Shown here in pieces: positions 6,846 through 17,677 of a stretch of 48,717 nucleotides of DNA. The DNA comes from a virus, in the IMG/VR virus record IMGVR_UViG_3300048839_000702, positions 1-48,717 of that record. One strand, 5' to 3'. The position numbers and the translations under genes are program-made. The notes beneath the pieces are model-generated. The model was given only the letters and a program-made list of their open reading frames with translations, searched no databases and was not told the DNA's origin. How positions within the stretch are numbered: position 1 is the first letter of the stretch; each line of letters begins with the position of its first letter.

Positions 6846-9800
6846 ACGTCTTCCCATGTCGGAGTTGCGGAGGTGCATCTGCGAAGCACCCCGTTTACCA
6901 TAGTGATATCACCCACAGTACCTGCGGATGCGTCTGTTATCCTATCATAAAAATGGAAATCTGCAATAGAATCTTGCAAACCCACCACCTCAAAGGGCCT
7001 GCCTGTGTTGGTATTATTTATTCTCGCGAGCTGTCCAGTACCTACAATCGCGTTAGATCCACCATTGGCCGAGGTCCCTACGACGATATTATCGCCGCCA
7101 TTGGCTGTGGTTCCTACGGTGCCTGCTGCTGCGTAATCCGAGTGTAGAATCATTCCGTCTGAGGTCATTTCTAGCCTACGCCCTGACACGGCAGATTTTA
7201 TTATATTACCTACCAACACGGAGGAGGTAAGATAGGCTGAGTTAACCGTCCCCAATACGGCCTGTATGGCGGCTAGGGATTCTGCCACTATTAGATTCGC
7301 GGCCACGGTGCTAAGCGTGGCCAAAGCACCTTGTCCTGTGATGGCCGCTGCGGTGTTTGAGGCGGTCACATCCGCGTTATCGGAAGGCTTTCCTGTTCCA
7401 GAGACTCCAGACCAAGTAGCCGTGGTGGCCGCTGTGGCAATCGTTCCGTCCTGGACAGAGACCCAGGCACTTCCTGACCATCTGTACAGCTTGTTGCTGT
7501 CATCGGTGTCAGTCCATAAGTCTCCAACTCCCTCTGCCGTTGGGGCTGTTGTTTGGTAGAAACTAACTATCTTGCCATCGGCAGTCGACTGGGCTGTTGC
7601 TGCATTGGACAGAGCTGTTCCTATGGCTGTGTCTTGGACTACTGCCCAGGCACTTCCTGACCACCTGTACAATTTGTTTCCGTCATCTGAATCCATCCAT
7701 AAATCGCCAGTACCTTCCGCGGTTGGGGCAGATGTTTGGACGAAGGTGGTGACTTTGCCATCGGCTGTGCCCTGTGCTGTGGCTGCGTTTGATATGGCTG
7801 TGGAGGCATTGGACAATGCAGTGGATATATTGGATAGAACGGTGGCTGATGCCGTTCCTCCTACCGCGTTAGTATCTGCTGAGGTATTGCTTCCAGTTAC
7901 ATCCGCATTATCATCCGGCTTCCCAGCACCGCTGACACTGGACCATACTGCGGTCTCTCCGAGGGCAGCCCCGTCAGTTACTTCGTTCGTATTGGTGATG
8001 TAGTTGGCGATGGAAGTCCAATCAGCGGCGTTATATGCTCCTGTGAGTCGTTCTGTAGAGCATCGTTTAATGATCCTTGGACTGCCACCCGCATCCCATA
8101 AGTCCCCGACCTCATAAGGAGTAGTTGGTTCTGAGACGAAGACACGCCTTTTACTATCTGCAGTGTCCTGGGCCGTGCTGGCTGCCGAGAGGGCTGTTGC
8201 TATGTCGGAGTCAGACAATTGCAACCAGGAATATGTTCCGGTCACCACCCTGAACCTGTATGCATATCCTGTGACATTGTCGTAATACAGGTCTCCTAGG
8301 TGGGCATCTTTCAGGGCAGTGGTTGTCCAGCCTACTGCGGGGTCATTGATTAAAGTAGGAGCTCCATCATAGAACCAAGTCGTGATATTCCCATCTATCT
8401 GCGATTGGAGGTCTGATACATCACTGGAGTGAGTTACTGTAGTGACAAAGTTTGTGTCTGCATAATTCTTGGCATTAGTCTCTGCGGTGTTGGCTTTGGA
8501 TGTGGCGTCAGCGGCTGCTGTGGCCTCTGCTGCTGACTGAGCACTATCTGCTTTGCTCTGTGCTCCAGATGTACTTTCTGTGGGGAGGAAAGATTCAGTA
8601 GATAACGAGAATCCTTCTTTGATTTCCAGTACTGCTGCGCCGGTGTTGACAGCTTTCGGGAAATTACCAGATCCGAACAATGTCACGAGACTGTCTGTGG
8701 CCAGGAATGCGGTGTCTCCAGCATGCCAGTACACGTACTTGCCTGTGATGGGGGCAGGGGACGCAGGGATCGCTATCAGTGATCCTTGATAGAGAACTGT
8801 GCCAGCAGACCATATAGTGTCCGTCCCGTCCAGGCTGAATACCACGTCACTGAACGTAGGAGAGTCACTGATGTTGATGGAAGTCGTTATTGCTGATACT
8901 GTGGACGAATACTCGGTCTCGTTCTGGTTTGTGGACTTGTCTCTGGTCTTGACCCTGAAGGAGTAAACAGTATTGGACAGGAGGCCTGTAGCTAGGTAGA
9001 TCCTACTATCCTGCCAACCACTGTCATAGGCAGCATTCTCAAGGCATTCAAAGTAGTATTCTACCCCACTATCGTCTGTGGCAGTGTTTGCCGACATCGT
9101 GATAGTTGACCACGAGGTCCCTATAGGTTCACTGGACCAAGTGCTGGGGTTGGGTGTCGGAGAGGTTGTGTCAACCGCCACTGTCTCAGTATTTTTTGTG
9201 ATGTCGATGCTGACTGCAGTGGACTGATAGGAACCGTAGATTTCTGAGATTGTGGCTGTGATGGTATCTTGTTCGGTCGTGAAGTCTTCAAGGATATCTG
9301 AGTTGTAATAGGTCCAGGTCCGGGTCCCTGCTGCCAGTGTCTTTGTCCTACCGCCTGTGATCGTAATGAGGAAGGTACCCTTGCTGTCAGGCACTGATCC
9401 CACGATATCACCTGCCAACTGTTCCCCTGCAGCCGTGCCTTGTCCGTCAGGCACTCTATAGTCCCAAGTGAAGGCGATCTTGTCACCTGACGCATAGGAG
9501 TTGCTGTGGTTGCCCCTGAAGTTCAAGACCTTGGATGGTTTCAGATACAGTGCTTGGATTGTCTTAGTTTGGGCTGTCACAGTTGCAAGGTCTACGGACT
9601 TGGCCTCTGTGTATGGCTGGGCCTTCATACTGATAGAGGCACCTGGGATTAGCAAGGGACTCGCTATTGGTTTGAGTTCCGAGGGAGAGAGAATGTAGAC
9701 GGTATCTCCGATCTCATGAGCTTGCTTTTCTGATCCTTTTCGTCCACGGATCAAGCCTTCTAGGCGATAAGTAGTTGATGTGATACCGTCCACATTCCGT

Positions 9801-11482
9801 AAGTAAAACAACTCGTCATTGATAATGGCGATTTGGTTGCCGGATCTCCAGCCAGCCTCGTTGCTGGACAGGTCTTGTATGGTGTCTGAATCCACGGCAT
9901 CTATTGTGAAAGTGGGGCCTGACTCTATGATGGATGGATCGTCTGCAGATATCGCTTCCAACAACACGCCACCGGCCACAGTAGCCGAATCATTGCCTAC
10001 TTGGGTGTATGATGTGCCATTTGCGGATAGCCAGATAATAGCACCCTTGACCTGGGCGTTGGCTCTTATGCGTAGGGGTACTATGGCAATTGACGTGCTT
10101 CCATACGCCACAGGTAGTTCGTAGAAGGTAGCGAAGGTATCTTCGTCTGGGTCGTCCTGTGGAACGTCTTGAGAAGGACCTGTCTGAGTCAGGACAGGGG
10201 ACGCTGTGCTGTAGAGGTCTGCATATGCTGAGTGTTTGACCCTACCTGTGCCTGCTATGATTTGAGTTTCAAAGATTCTGAGAGGCACTGTGTTGCCTGT
10301 GAGCGTCACGAGATCCCCAGGACGCAGGGCTCTGGCTTCTCGCGTGACGTTGAGGTTGATGGAGTGCATGCTCGACAGCACTTCAGGCTCTCGGCGGCTT
10401 GCGATGACTTGGGCAACAGTACCGTTGACTACGTTGTCCAAGGAGGCTTCTTCGGGCTTGCGGTATCCTATGTTGGTAGCACTGTCATTGCCTAGGATGA
10501 TGTCTACCTCAGAATAGGCATGGTCTTCACTCATGTAGGTGAACACTGCTGATGTTGGTTGGATGGTGTTCAGGGAGATTTCGTCTGTAGGTAAGGGACG
10601 CACCCACATGTCCGAGGTAATTTCCAAGGACGGGGTGTCTTCCCGGATTAATGCGAAGGACACAATACCATCCTTTTTTGTTACCATCATGCCGAGATCT
10701 TCGAGGACGCTGTTGATGACTTTCTGAGCACTCGTGCCTTTCTCTGCGATGGTTGAGAATCCAGTGTCCTCTGCGGTCAGGGCACTGTCGAACCCAGCCA
10801 AGGTTGTGAGGTCGAATTGAGTGTAGTCAACACCGCACCCGTGGGGGTAGGGGGCTGTGAGTATGTTGTCTATGAGGTGGAGTGGATTGATGCCACCTGT
10901 GAGTTCCAGGGACAATCCGGATAGAGCGGATGAAGGTGAGTAGTCATTGACTGCCTCAACTTCATATTCTAAAGAAGGCCAAGTAGCAGAAGCCCCTAAA
11001 GTTTTCTTGTTCCAGAACACATAACATACGTAAGGCCAACGAGAAGCCACACCAGAAAGAGTTGCCAAGGCACTGTCTACGGGCTGGTCTATTTCTCCCC
11101 AATAGATATTGAAACTGCCCTCACCTGCCAATGTGATGGTGCTGCCCGATGGGTAGGTTGTGGAGTCTATCGTCGTTGCGAGAATTGGCTCACCGTTCTG
11201 TGTGATGCGGTAAATCTTTTGGGCCGGACCTACTACCAAGGCTTGCATGCCTGATTCGTAGTAGGTGCTGGCGTCAGTACTGCCTGCTGTGGTTCCTCCC
11301 TTACCACCTACATCTACCTTGCTGTGACTCACTGTCCTGTTTCCGGCCCAGCAGAATACAGGTGCCACTCTTCGTTTGCCTTGGAGTAGTGGGAGGTAGC
11401 CGCCTCTTGTGGTAAGGGGTGCGGGGATATCGTCAAATACGAAGTCTTGCTTAGGTGCTTTTATGCCAAAGAGAGAACCCAT
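6842..11482 (-). CDS. Central tail fibre / tail tip protein (host-specificity type)
   Basis: This is the largest gene (1546 residues). Residues about 1-430 resemble the hub part of lambda J/GTA-type tip proteins. A fibronectin type III-like domain lies at about 770-870. A helical, Ala/Ser/Thr-rich stalk (about 985-1035, then interspersed) links modules of the form F.Q..APTA.G.GDLW.D.DD.NKLYRWSGSAW, clear at about 1247 and 1306, with diverged versions at about 1037 and 1115. These look like carbohydrate-binding or fibre-stalk repeats. The C-terminus (about 1450-1546) is a small-residue beta domain. It forms the tail tip and probably recognises the host. It overlaps the NlpC/P60-like gene by 22 bases. 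Confidence 0.9.
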   Translation of the reverse strand: MGSLFGIKAPKQDFVFDDIPAPLTTRGGYLPLLQGKRRVAPVFCWAGNRTVSHSKVDVGGKGGTTAGSTDASTYYESGMQALVVGPAQKIYRITQNGEPILATTIDSTTYPSGSTITLAGEGSFNIYWGEIDQPVDSALATLSGVASRWPYVCYVFWNKKTLGASATWPSLEYEVEAVNDYSPSSALSGLSLELTGGINPLHLIDNILTAPYPHGCGVDYTQFDLTTLAGFDSALTAEDTGFSTIAEKGTSAQKVINSVLEDLGMMVTKKDGIVSFALIREDTPSLEITSDMWVRPLPTDEISLNTIQPTSAVFTYMSEDHAYSEVDIILGNDSATNIGYRKPEEASLDNVVNGTVAQVIASRREPEVLSSMHSINLNVTREARALRPGDLVTLTGNTVPLRIFETQIIAGTGRVKHSAYADLYSTASPVLTQTGPSQDVPQDDPDEDTFATFYELPVAYGSTSIAIVPLRIRANAQVKGAIIWLSANGTSYTQVGNDSATVAGGVLLEAISADDPSIIESGPTFTIDAVDSDTIQDLSSNEAGWRSGNQIAIINDELFYLRNVDGITSTTYRLEGLIRGRKGSEKQAHEIGDTVYILSPSELKPIASPLLIPGASISMKAQPYTEAKSVDLATVTAQTKTIQALYLKPSKVLNFRGNHSNSYASGDKIAFTWDYRVPDGQGTAAGEQLAGDIVGSVPDSKGTFLITITGGRTKTLAAGTRTWTYYNSDILEDFTTEQDTITATISEIYGSYQSTAVSIDITKNTETVAVDTTSPTPNPSTWSSEPIGTSWSTITMSANTATDDSGVEYYFECLENAAYDSGWQDSRIYLATGLLSNTVYSFRVKTRDKSTNQNETEYSSTVSAITTSINISDSPTFSDVVFSLDGTDTIWSAGTVLYQGSLIAIPASPAPITGKYVYWHAGDTAFLATDSLVTLFGSGNFPKAVNTGAAVLEIKEGFSLSTESFLPTESTSGAQSKADSAQSAAEATAAADATSKANTAETNAKNYADTNFVTTVTHSSDVSDLQSQIDGNITTWFYDGAPTLINDPAVGWTTTALKDAHLGDLYYDNVTGYAYRFRVVTGTYSWLQLSDSDIATALSAASTAQDTADSKRRVFVSEPTTPYEVGDLWDAGGSPRIIKRCSTERLTGAYNAADWTSIANYITNTNEVTDGAALGETAVWSSVSGAGKPDDNADVTGSNTSADTNAVGGTASATVLSNISTALSNASTAISNAATAQGTADGKVTTFVQTSAPTAEGTGDLWMDSDDGNKLYRWSGSAWAVVQDTAIGTALSNAATAQSTADGKIVSFYQTTAPTAEGVGDLWTDTDDSNKLYRWSGSAWVSVQDGTIATAATTATWSGVSGTGKPSDNADVTASNTAAAITGQGALATLSTVAANLIVAESLAAIQAVLGTVNSAYLTSSVLVGNIIKSAVSGRRLEMTSDGMILHSDYAAAGTVGTTANGGDNIVVGTSANGGSNAIVGTGQLARINNTNTGRPFEVVGLQDSIADFHFYDRITDASAGTVGDITMVNGVLRRCTSATPTWEDV

Positions 11483-11949
11483 AGGTCTTTATCTTTCGGT
11501 CTTTCCACGAATAAAATCTCCTCTGTCAAGAGGCCTGATCCAGTCATACACACGCCCACGCCCTTCATTGCATGCCAAAGCGTGTTTTTACGGGTTCCTA
11601 CCCAGAGTGCGTGTCCTGCTAAAATGCCTCGTTTCACACATATGATGTCTCCGGGCATTATTATGTTATCTTTTATTGTTTCTGTTGGGTAGTTTTTTCT
11701 TAGAAATCGGGCCAGATTTTTGACAGCAGAGAGGTTGTGCATGGAGGCATCTGCACACAATCTTGGTATAGGCATTCGTTGCCTTCTGTAGAGTTGATCC
11801 AGCCCAGCAGTCACGTACCGGATACAATCCACCCCCACGCCCTCTTTTGAGAACCCTTCCCGGTAGGGGGTTTCCTTCCATCTGGAGTAAATGCTCTCCA
11901 AGGCTGCATGCACTTCTATTGATTCGGGCACCCAGGTCAAAGGAGTCAT
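11461..11949 (-). CDS. NlpC/P60-like tail peptidase
   Basis: The 162-residue protein has the catalytic Cys in GVDCIRYV (about residue 41) and a His in GHALWVG (about 112), with HAMKG after it, fitting the Cys-His pattern of NlpC/P60 cell wall hydrolases of phage tails (lambda K-like, GTA gp14). It probably cuts peptidoglycan during DNA entry and assembles in the tail tip. The start at 11949 has a strong AAGGAGG and shares one base with the upstream stop (TGATG). An earlier in-frame start would overlap the upstream gene by 57 bases. Confidence 0.85.
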   Translation of the reverse strand: MTPLTWVPESIEVHAALESIYSRWKETPYREGFSKEGVGVDCIRYVTAGLDQLYRRQRMPIPRLCADASMHNLSAVKNLARFLRKNYPTETIKDNIIMPGDIICVKRGILAGHALWVGTRKNTLWHAMKGVGVCMTGSGLLTEEILFVERPKDKDLWVLSLA

Positions 11950-12764
11950 CAAGAACCTCCTTCGAATATTGGATTGTAATTTGGCATGTTGAGTCCCAGA
12001 CCACAAAACTGAGATTCGTTATCCCATTTAGTGCGGCAGGTTGTAAGCTGCTTGTCGCAGCCCGGCACAAGTGTGATGGTGTTGCCTACTTCCCAGGAAG
12101 ATGGGGGGTATTGCACGAGTGTGAGAGTACCGTCCACTGCCTTGCGGATGTTGATTCTGACCCCGTCCTTCTCCACCCGACCTCTGAGGTAATAATCTGC
12201 AGTCGCTGGAGTGGCTGATGTTTCCAGGACGAGCCCTGAGATGGATGTAATGCCTGCACTTACTTTCAAGGGAGCCAGGGCGATCCCACAAGGACTGTCG
12301 TTCTCGTCCCCAAAGGACCAGACACAAGTAGTCCCGCAGCCTATGCCTAGTGCCATGTCTGTGAAGACAAGATCATCTTGGATGGTTATTTCTGTGATCC
12401 CTGAAGTGCCGTTTGAGTCGTTGGTTATCCCGGTCACTACTCCTTGCATCAAGAGACGCATGGAGGTGGTGTCTTCTGGATTGACTTCGTAGACGTGGCA
12501 ACGAACCATGGCATGCGGTCTGCCGGTTGAGAGAGTATCTGCCGGAGAGTATGTCTTTGGTATCTTGATTGTGAGCCTATCTGGCTCCGGTCTTGCCAGA
12601 AATCCGTCAAAGTCTATTTCCATTTCCGGTACTGACGTGTAGCTGATGCTGGATATTGTCAGTGCCGAGGAATAGGACGTGTACCTTGCTACTTGTATGT
12701 CCCAGGCAAAGACAGCAAGGAATGCCTGGGCTTTAGCCGTGTTGGAATCTAATGTGTTTGTCAT
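11949..12764 (-). CDS. Minor tail protein, BR0599 / DUF2163 family
   Basis: The 271-residue protein ends in a signature PGCDKQLTTC..KW.N.SQFCG region (about residues 229-255), which is diagnostic of the phage BR0599 C-terminal domain seen in GTA gp13 and related tail hub proteins. Upstream are beta-rich segments with a DFDGFLARPE motif. It lies between two distal tail proteins and the NlpC/P60-like gene in the canonical order. Its Cys residues may bind metal or an Fe-S cluster, as proposed for GTA hub proteins; that part is family knowledge. Confidence 0.88.
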   Translation of the reverse strand: MTNTLDSNTAKAQAFLAVFAWDIQVARYTSYSSALTISSISYTSVPEMEIDFDGFLARPEPDRLTIKIPKTYSPADTLSTGRPHAMVRCHVYEVNPEDTTSMRLLMQGVVTGITNDSNGTSGITEITIQDDLVFTDMALGIGCGTTCVWSFGDENDSPCGIALAPLKVSAGITSISGLVLETSATPATADYYLRGRVEKDGVRINIRKAVDGTLTLVQYPPSSWEVGNTITLVPGCDKQLTTCRTKWDNESQFCGLGLNMPNYNPIFEGGS

Positions 12765-13951
12765 ATGTCAAGTGCCTCTGTGATTTCCATGGTCATTTCA
12801 ACTACGCTGGGAGTCAGCCAAGACTCTTTCATTTCATCTGACGTGAACCTGGATAACACCCCAAGGCTTGTTCTACGTATTTCTGCCAAGGTAATGGGCG
12901 GGATTGTGTTGGATAGGGTCACTACATCTAATCCAGCCCCTCGTGCCACGGAGCCAACTATTCCAATGACTACAGTGCCGTTGGTCTTGACTATGGCCAG
13001 TGCTTTTACTTCGTCCCAGGCACTCTCAGGCCCCACAGAGGTGACTGTTATGGAGCCGGTTGTGAGTGCTGTTGTGGTAAAGTCGCTTGTTGGTGACGTA
13101 GCCCAAAAACTTTTGCATTTGCCCTTTACTGAGTCAAATAATTGGCAAATGTCCCAGAACTCGTCACGTTCCAAGATCATAGGTATGCTGTAGCTCTGCA
13201 GGGGATACGCACTAAAGGTGTTGAAGTATTTTGCCGTGTTCAGAGTTGCTGAATTGCCTTGGGTCAAGAGTTTTTTTCTGACATCTCCCCAGTCGTAGTA
13301 TTCCGGGAGTGTTGGGTAGGCAGTGTACGATTCGGAGCTTGCAGGGATTGCGGTGCCTCCAACAACCTCTTCTACGGAGAAGGGCACTGAGATCACGCTG
13401 TCTGTTTTTGGCTCAAGTTCTGTTTCCAGGGTCAGGTAGATTTCCATGACAGGGCTGATCTTAGAGCCTGCAGGAAAGGAAGCGGTGAGTGCTTCTGTCA
13501 GGGACAATTCCGTGTCTGATATGCTGGCAATGACACCGTACTCAAAGGAGGAGTTATCTGCTGTTGAGATAGCAGCCCGGCCCCCTGCGTAGAACCTGCG
13601 GTATGCGAAATCTCCGGAGAAGGTAGTATCGTCTGCGTTGGTTGTGGTGACTTCGTCGCACAGAAGCGGGAACATGCCTTTGGCCTGTCCAAGCCTGCTG
13701 ATGTATATAGAAGCCAGTCTTCCTTTGGCTACAGTGTCTGTGAGTGCTACAGGTTCTGCTACGCGGGAGGGTCTGTCAGTCTTGGCTGCTCGACTCTCTT
13801 TGACAGATCCGGCTGATTGGATGTCGGTTTGCCAATTGCTGTACAGGACAAAGGGCTCGTCCCAGTTATGGGTGGGCATATACACAGGCTCCCAGAGTTG
13901 AGTGGGGCTTGTTATGGCCGTGTCCTGAGATATGACGGTGCTGCTAAGCAA
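12761..13951 (-). CDS. Distal tail protein (GTA-type tail module)
   Basis: The 396-residue beta-rich protein follows the tape measure and precedes the BR0599 protein, the position of the distal tail/hub adaptor. It carries aromatic motifs such as WEPVYMPTHNWDEPF near the N-terminus and a C-terminal LGVLSRFTSDEMKESWLTPSV ending that resembles phage tail proteins which close the tube. Assignment is from order and style rather than a named domain. It overlaps the next gene by four bases. Confidence 0.75.
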   Translation of the reverse strand: MLSSTVISQDTAITSPTQLWEPVYMPTHNWDEPFVLYSNWQTDIQSAGSVKESRAAKTDRPSRVAEPVALTDTVAKGRLASIYISRLGQAKGMFPLLCDEVTTTNADDTTFSGDFAYRRFYAGGRAAISTADNSSFEYGVIASISDTELSLTEALTASFPAGSKISPVMEIYLTLETELEPKTDSVISVPFSVEEVVGGTAIPASSESYTAYPTLPEYYDWGDVRKKLLTQGNSATLNTAKYFNTFSAYPLQSYSIPMILERDEFWDICQLFDSVKGKCKSFWATSPTSDFTTTALTTGSITVTSVGPESAWDEVKALAIVKTNGTVVIGIVGSVARGAGLDVVTLSNTIPPITLAEIRRTSLGVLSRFTSDEMKESWLTPSVVEMTMEITEALDI

Positions 13952-16900
13952 TGCCCAGTTCTCCTTTGATGAGAGATCTGTTCTCCCGCATGAATTTTAA
14001 CACACCATACCTGCCACCGTCCAGCATAGTCTTTGCGGTCTCATCATTTGCCACCATTACAGCACCCACCAGAGAAGCCCCTGACTGGCCCTGTGTGCTG
14101 CGGGAGCCCCTGGCCCCGGCAACGGACCCACCTTCAGCGAATCCTGTCCCGTGGCGTCTAGGAGGCGTATACCTGTGCCCCGTGGCAAGTGCTCTCAGGG
14201 AGGCAGGGTCTATGAGGCCTTGATTAAGGGCAGACAGTACGTGATGTCCGTATTTACGCACGGACGCGGCCCGGATAATCCATTCTTTGGGATCGGCCCA
14301 GATGGGCACGGTGTCGGACGGGTGCAGTCCTTTCGGACGGATAGGAGAAGGCTTGTTGGGGATACCGCCCAAGGAATAGCCTCTTGCGTTCTTGAAAATA
14401 GCGTCGAGGGCACTGACGCTGCCGCCTGTGTTGGCTACAGCGGCGGCTGTACCAAGAGCCACAGCCGATGGGTTAAGTGTGACTGCTCCAAGGGCAGCAG
14501 CGGCAAGGCCCAGACTTTTGGATGCAAGTTTGAGAGTGATTGAAGATGTCACAAGAGAAGCAGCAGCTATGGTAAGTCCTGCGGCCCCCGTGTCCAATCC
14601 TAAAATTACTATGAGTAGTTGGGCGATGAAGTAAGATATTATTTGACTTAGAATCTGCTTGGCTAAGACCTTCAACAAATTGCCTACGGCTTGGGCAATG
14701 GACGTATTGTTCGTTGGGTCGAAGGAATCGACAATAATGTCAGCCACTCCTTGAGACACTTGTTGTAGCATGCTTGTGAGGTTCTGGGATACTATCTCAA
14801 AGAGAGTTGGTGCTTCTTTCACGAATTGCCGAAGCCCTTCTAGGGCACCGAAGTATATAGGTTGTTGTTCTTTCTTAATTTGTTCATCAAGCAGATAGTT
14901 AGCTTCTTTTAAATGCTCATTTTCTATCTCTCGTTCTTTATTATTCCGTTGCAAAACTGCATTGAGTTGGTTCTCTGCTGCTGCTTTATTTTCTGCATTA
15001 CCAGAGGCGGTTGCTCTGGCTACTTCTGCCCTGTATGCCTCTTCTTCAACTTTTCGTTTTTCTTCTGCAAGTTGTTTTTGTCTCACCAAGATATCCACAT
15101 TATCTGTAGCTATCTTCAGATCTCGTGTTTGCTGATTCGCATTTTTCAGGAGCAGGTCTTGCTTAGCCTTGAGCAAGTCTATTTCCAGTCTACGTGACTC
15201 CAAGCCGAGTTGCCGGGTGTTCTCGTTCTGTTGAATGCGGAGACGCTCTTGCATTGCTGAGTTGATGAGTTCTTCGAGTCGGAGCAGGTCCTTCTTGACG
15301 CTGACTTCACCCTCACCAATTACTTTCAGTAGGGCTTGTCTCTCTTGTTGTTCTTTTTGAAGTGCCGCTATTTCCTTGTCTATTTCAAGTTTTTTGGAAT
15401 CGTTGCTATTCATCCGTTCGGCTTGAAGGTTCCCTATCTTCTCTTCTGCCCTGGCCTGCTGCAATAACAAGCCAGTCTTCGTGGATTCAAGATTTGTGAT
15501 CTCGGTTTGGAGTTCTTTGGATTTTTCGTACAGGGTATTTGAAGCTGTAATACGGAGTTTGTTCTGTTCCAGGATGCTGCCAGTAAGTCCGAGCAGTCCC
15601 TTACTGTCTTCAAAGGCTTGTTTGCTCTTACGCAACTCTTCGTTGAGATCATAGACAAGGCCTGCGGCATCCGCTAAGGATTTTGTCATCCTCGTGACAA
15701 GTACTCCTGTGTCTTCCATGCTCTTGCCGAATTCATCTGTGGGAAGCTTGATGGAAACTATCTTGTCAAGGAGATCTGCCACAGACTTAGAGATGTCATT
15801 GAATACGTTATCGTCAGGAGCCAGTTTGCCGCCAGGAGGAGAGTCCTCGGATATTTGTTTGTATAGGAGATCTTTTTGTTTATTGTAGTTGTCTATTGCC
15901 TCTAAAAGAACCTGTATTCTTTTGTTGGTAGCTTCCTTTTCTTTTTTCCCTGCTTCCTCTATGAAGGATAGGCCAAGTGGATTGTACTTGGAAGTGTTTT
16001 TATTTTGTAAGGCGTCTAGCTCTTGTTTCAGCCCACCAATCTCTATCTCAAGTGCTTTTATTTTGGCTGCTGGTACTGCGGTATCTTTCACTAGACGTAT
16101 CATGCCGGACAGAGTTAGATTCTCTCCAGAGGATATCTTGGTAATTTTCTGAATCAAGAGATAGACAGCAGCCAACGAGCCCGCCAATGTCAGTATGGAT
16201 ACGTTGGTGGACAAGAAGGCCGATTTGATAGCCAGCAACGGGCCGGAGAACAATTTCAGGGTGGTCAAGATACCCGTCACCAAGGCAGCTGCAATGGCTA
16301 TTTCCTTGGCGTCGAATATGGCGAAAAGTTTCCCTCCTGCGAGTTTATCCAGCTTTTGGAGTATGATGTCGATCAGTCCTATGACTGTCAAGAATCCTTG
16401 GACCACTCCAATGACCAAGGCCCCTACGACTTTCAAGGTCACGCCCAAGGCATGTGCTGCTCCTTCAAGTATCCTGAAGTCCAGAGATAAGATAGTCTCT
16501 TTGGCCAATCTGACTATCTGTTGAAGTTGATCTGACATCGCCCGGAGGACGATCACAGCGTTTGGGTTTATGACCGGGACCCCGGACAGATCGTCAATCT
16601 CCACGAGAGTGTCAAATACACCTTGCAGGGACTTTTTCAGTTCATCAAACAGGCCTATGAACCCTTCCCCGGATACGATCTTTACAGCGTCCTTGGTACG
16701 GGTCACGATCACTGAGAAGGTCTGTCCAATGAGCTTTCCGGCTTCCCCGAAAGCTTGGAATTTCTTGGTGAGGAGATCTGCGAGGGTCCCCATCTCTTTG
16801 GCTGTTCTGATGTCTTCGCTCGTGATGTCAAGAGCCACAGCGATACGGGTATTCTGCGGCTTGATGGTGCCTGATAGGATGGACCTGATCTCTTCAGATA

Positions 16901-17666
16901 GCTGTCTCTGGGGCACGGAGAGGGCCTCAGCGGCCTGTGAAATCCTGAGTGCGAAGGTGCGTATCTGATCCACGCCGAGCCCGGCCTTGAGCCCTGGGGC
17001 CAGGGCCACTTGATAAGTGTCAACCAATTGCTCGAAAGTAGCACTAGTGAGGAGGGCATCCTTTCTGAGCTTTTGCATATCCTTGCGGGATGCTTCGATA
17101 GCAGCAGGGAGCTTCTGGGCGATATCGAGTTGATTGCCTTGAGCGTCCCGGACATCAGCCACAGCAGTATAGAGGGAGGCGATGCCCAGGGTCATTCGCT
17201 CAATGCTCTTGTTGAACTCGACAGATCCCTTGATCATCTCAGAGAAGATCTGTACGACCTTACGCGCAGCGGTAAATGCTGCCAGGATACCGAACAATCT
17301 ACGGAAGGAGAAGGACAGCCTATTGGCTGCTGAGGCTTGTCCGTTCATCGCTGAAGTAGTTGACTTGACAGTTCTGGCGTGTTGTGTTTGCTTCCTGCCT
17401 AGTGCCTCTGTAGCTTTGGCTGTATTGGCTTTGGCCTTGTTGAGAGATGCGTACTGGGTAGTTAAGTCTTGGAGTCCTTTTTTCTGATCCTTCAGTCCTT
17501 GTATAGCAGCCGCATCAACTGGCTTGACGCTGGTGGAGGTAGATGCTTTGAAGGAGTCCCAAGTTTGTTGGGCAGATGCTAATTGTGTTTTGAATGCCTG
17601 TAAGGGGGCTGTGAAGTTGTCCTTTACTTCGATGCCGTAATTTAGACCACCTCTATCAACTGTCAC
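13944..17666 (-). CDS. Tail tape measure protein
   Basis: The 1240-residue protein sets tail length and is ejected during infection. Hydrophobic segments lie at about 405-440 and 455-505 and a long one at about 1010-1065. Coiled-coil stretches rich in Gln, Glu, Lys and Leu run at about 620-930. The C-terminus is Gly/Ser/Arg-rich. The N-terminal part (MTVDRGGLNYGIEVKDNF) is of the usual phage TMP kind. It follows the frameshifting chaperone pair, the universal siphovirus order. By the rough rule of 0.15 nm per residue the tail would be about 185 nm. Confidence 0.95.
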   Translation of the reverse strand: MTVDRGGLNYGIEVKDNFTAPLQAFKTQLASAQQTWDSFKASTSTSVKPVDAAAIQGLKDQKKGLQDLTTQYASLNKAKANTAKATEALGRKQTQHARTVKSTTSAMNGQASAANRLSFSFRRLFGILAAFTAARKVVQIFSEMIKGSVEFNKSIERMTLGIASLYTAVADVRDAQGNQLDIAQKLPAAIEASRKDMQKLRKDALLTSATFEQLVDTYQVALAPGLKAGLGVDQIRTFALRISQAAEALSVPQRQLSEEIRSILSGTIKPQNTRIAVALDITSEDIRTAKEMGTLADLLTKKFQAFGEAGKLIGQTFSVIVTRTKDAVKIVSGEGFIGLFDELKKSLQGVFDTLVEIDDLSGVPVINPNAVIVLRAMSDQLQQIVRLAKETILSLDFRILEGAAHALGVTLKVVGALVIGVVQGFLTVIGLIDIILQKLDKLAGGKLFAIFDAKEIAIAAALVTGILTTLKLFSGPLLAIKSAFLSTNVSILTLAGSLAAVYLLIQKITKISSGENLTLSGMIRLVKDTAVPAAKIKALEIEIGGLKQELDALQNKNTSKYNPLGLSFIEEAGKKEKEATNKRIQVLLEAIDNYNKQKDLLYKQISEDSPPGGKLAPDDNVFNDISKSVADLLDKIVSIKLPTDEFGKSMEDTGVLVTRMTKSLADAAGLVYDLNEELRKSKQAFEDSKGLLGLTGSILEQNKLRITASNTLYEKSKELQTEITNLESTKTGLLLQQARAEEKIGNLQAERMNSNDSKKLEIDKEIAALQKEQQERQALLKVIGEGEVSVKKDLLRLEELINSAMQERLRIQQNENTRQLGLESRRLEIDLLKAKQDLLLKNANQQTRDLKIATDNVDILVRQKQLAEEKRKVEEEAYRAEVARATASGNAENKAAAENQLNAVLQRNNKEREIENEHLKEANYLLDEQIKKEQQPIYFGALEGLRQFVKEAPTLFEIVSQNLTSMLQQVSQGVADIIVDSFDPTNNTSIAQAVGNLLKVLAKQILSQIISYFIAQLLIVILGLDTGAAGLTIAAASLVTSSITLKLASKSLGLAAAALGAVTLNPSAVALGTAAAVANTGGSVSALDAIFKNARGYSLGGIPNKPSPIRPKGLHPSDTVPIWADPKEWIIRAASVRKYGHHVLSALNQGLIDPASLRALATGHRYTPPRRHGTGFAEGGSVAGARGSRSTQGQSGASLVGAVMVANDETAKTMLDGGRYGVLKFMRENRSLIKGELGIA

Positions 17667-17677
17667 AGCATATCTCC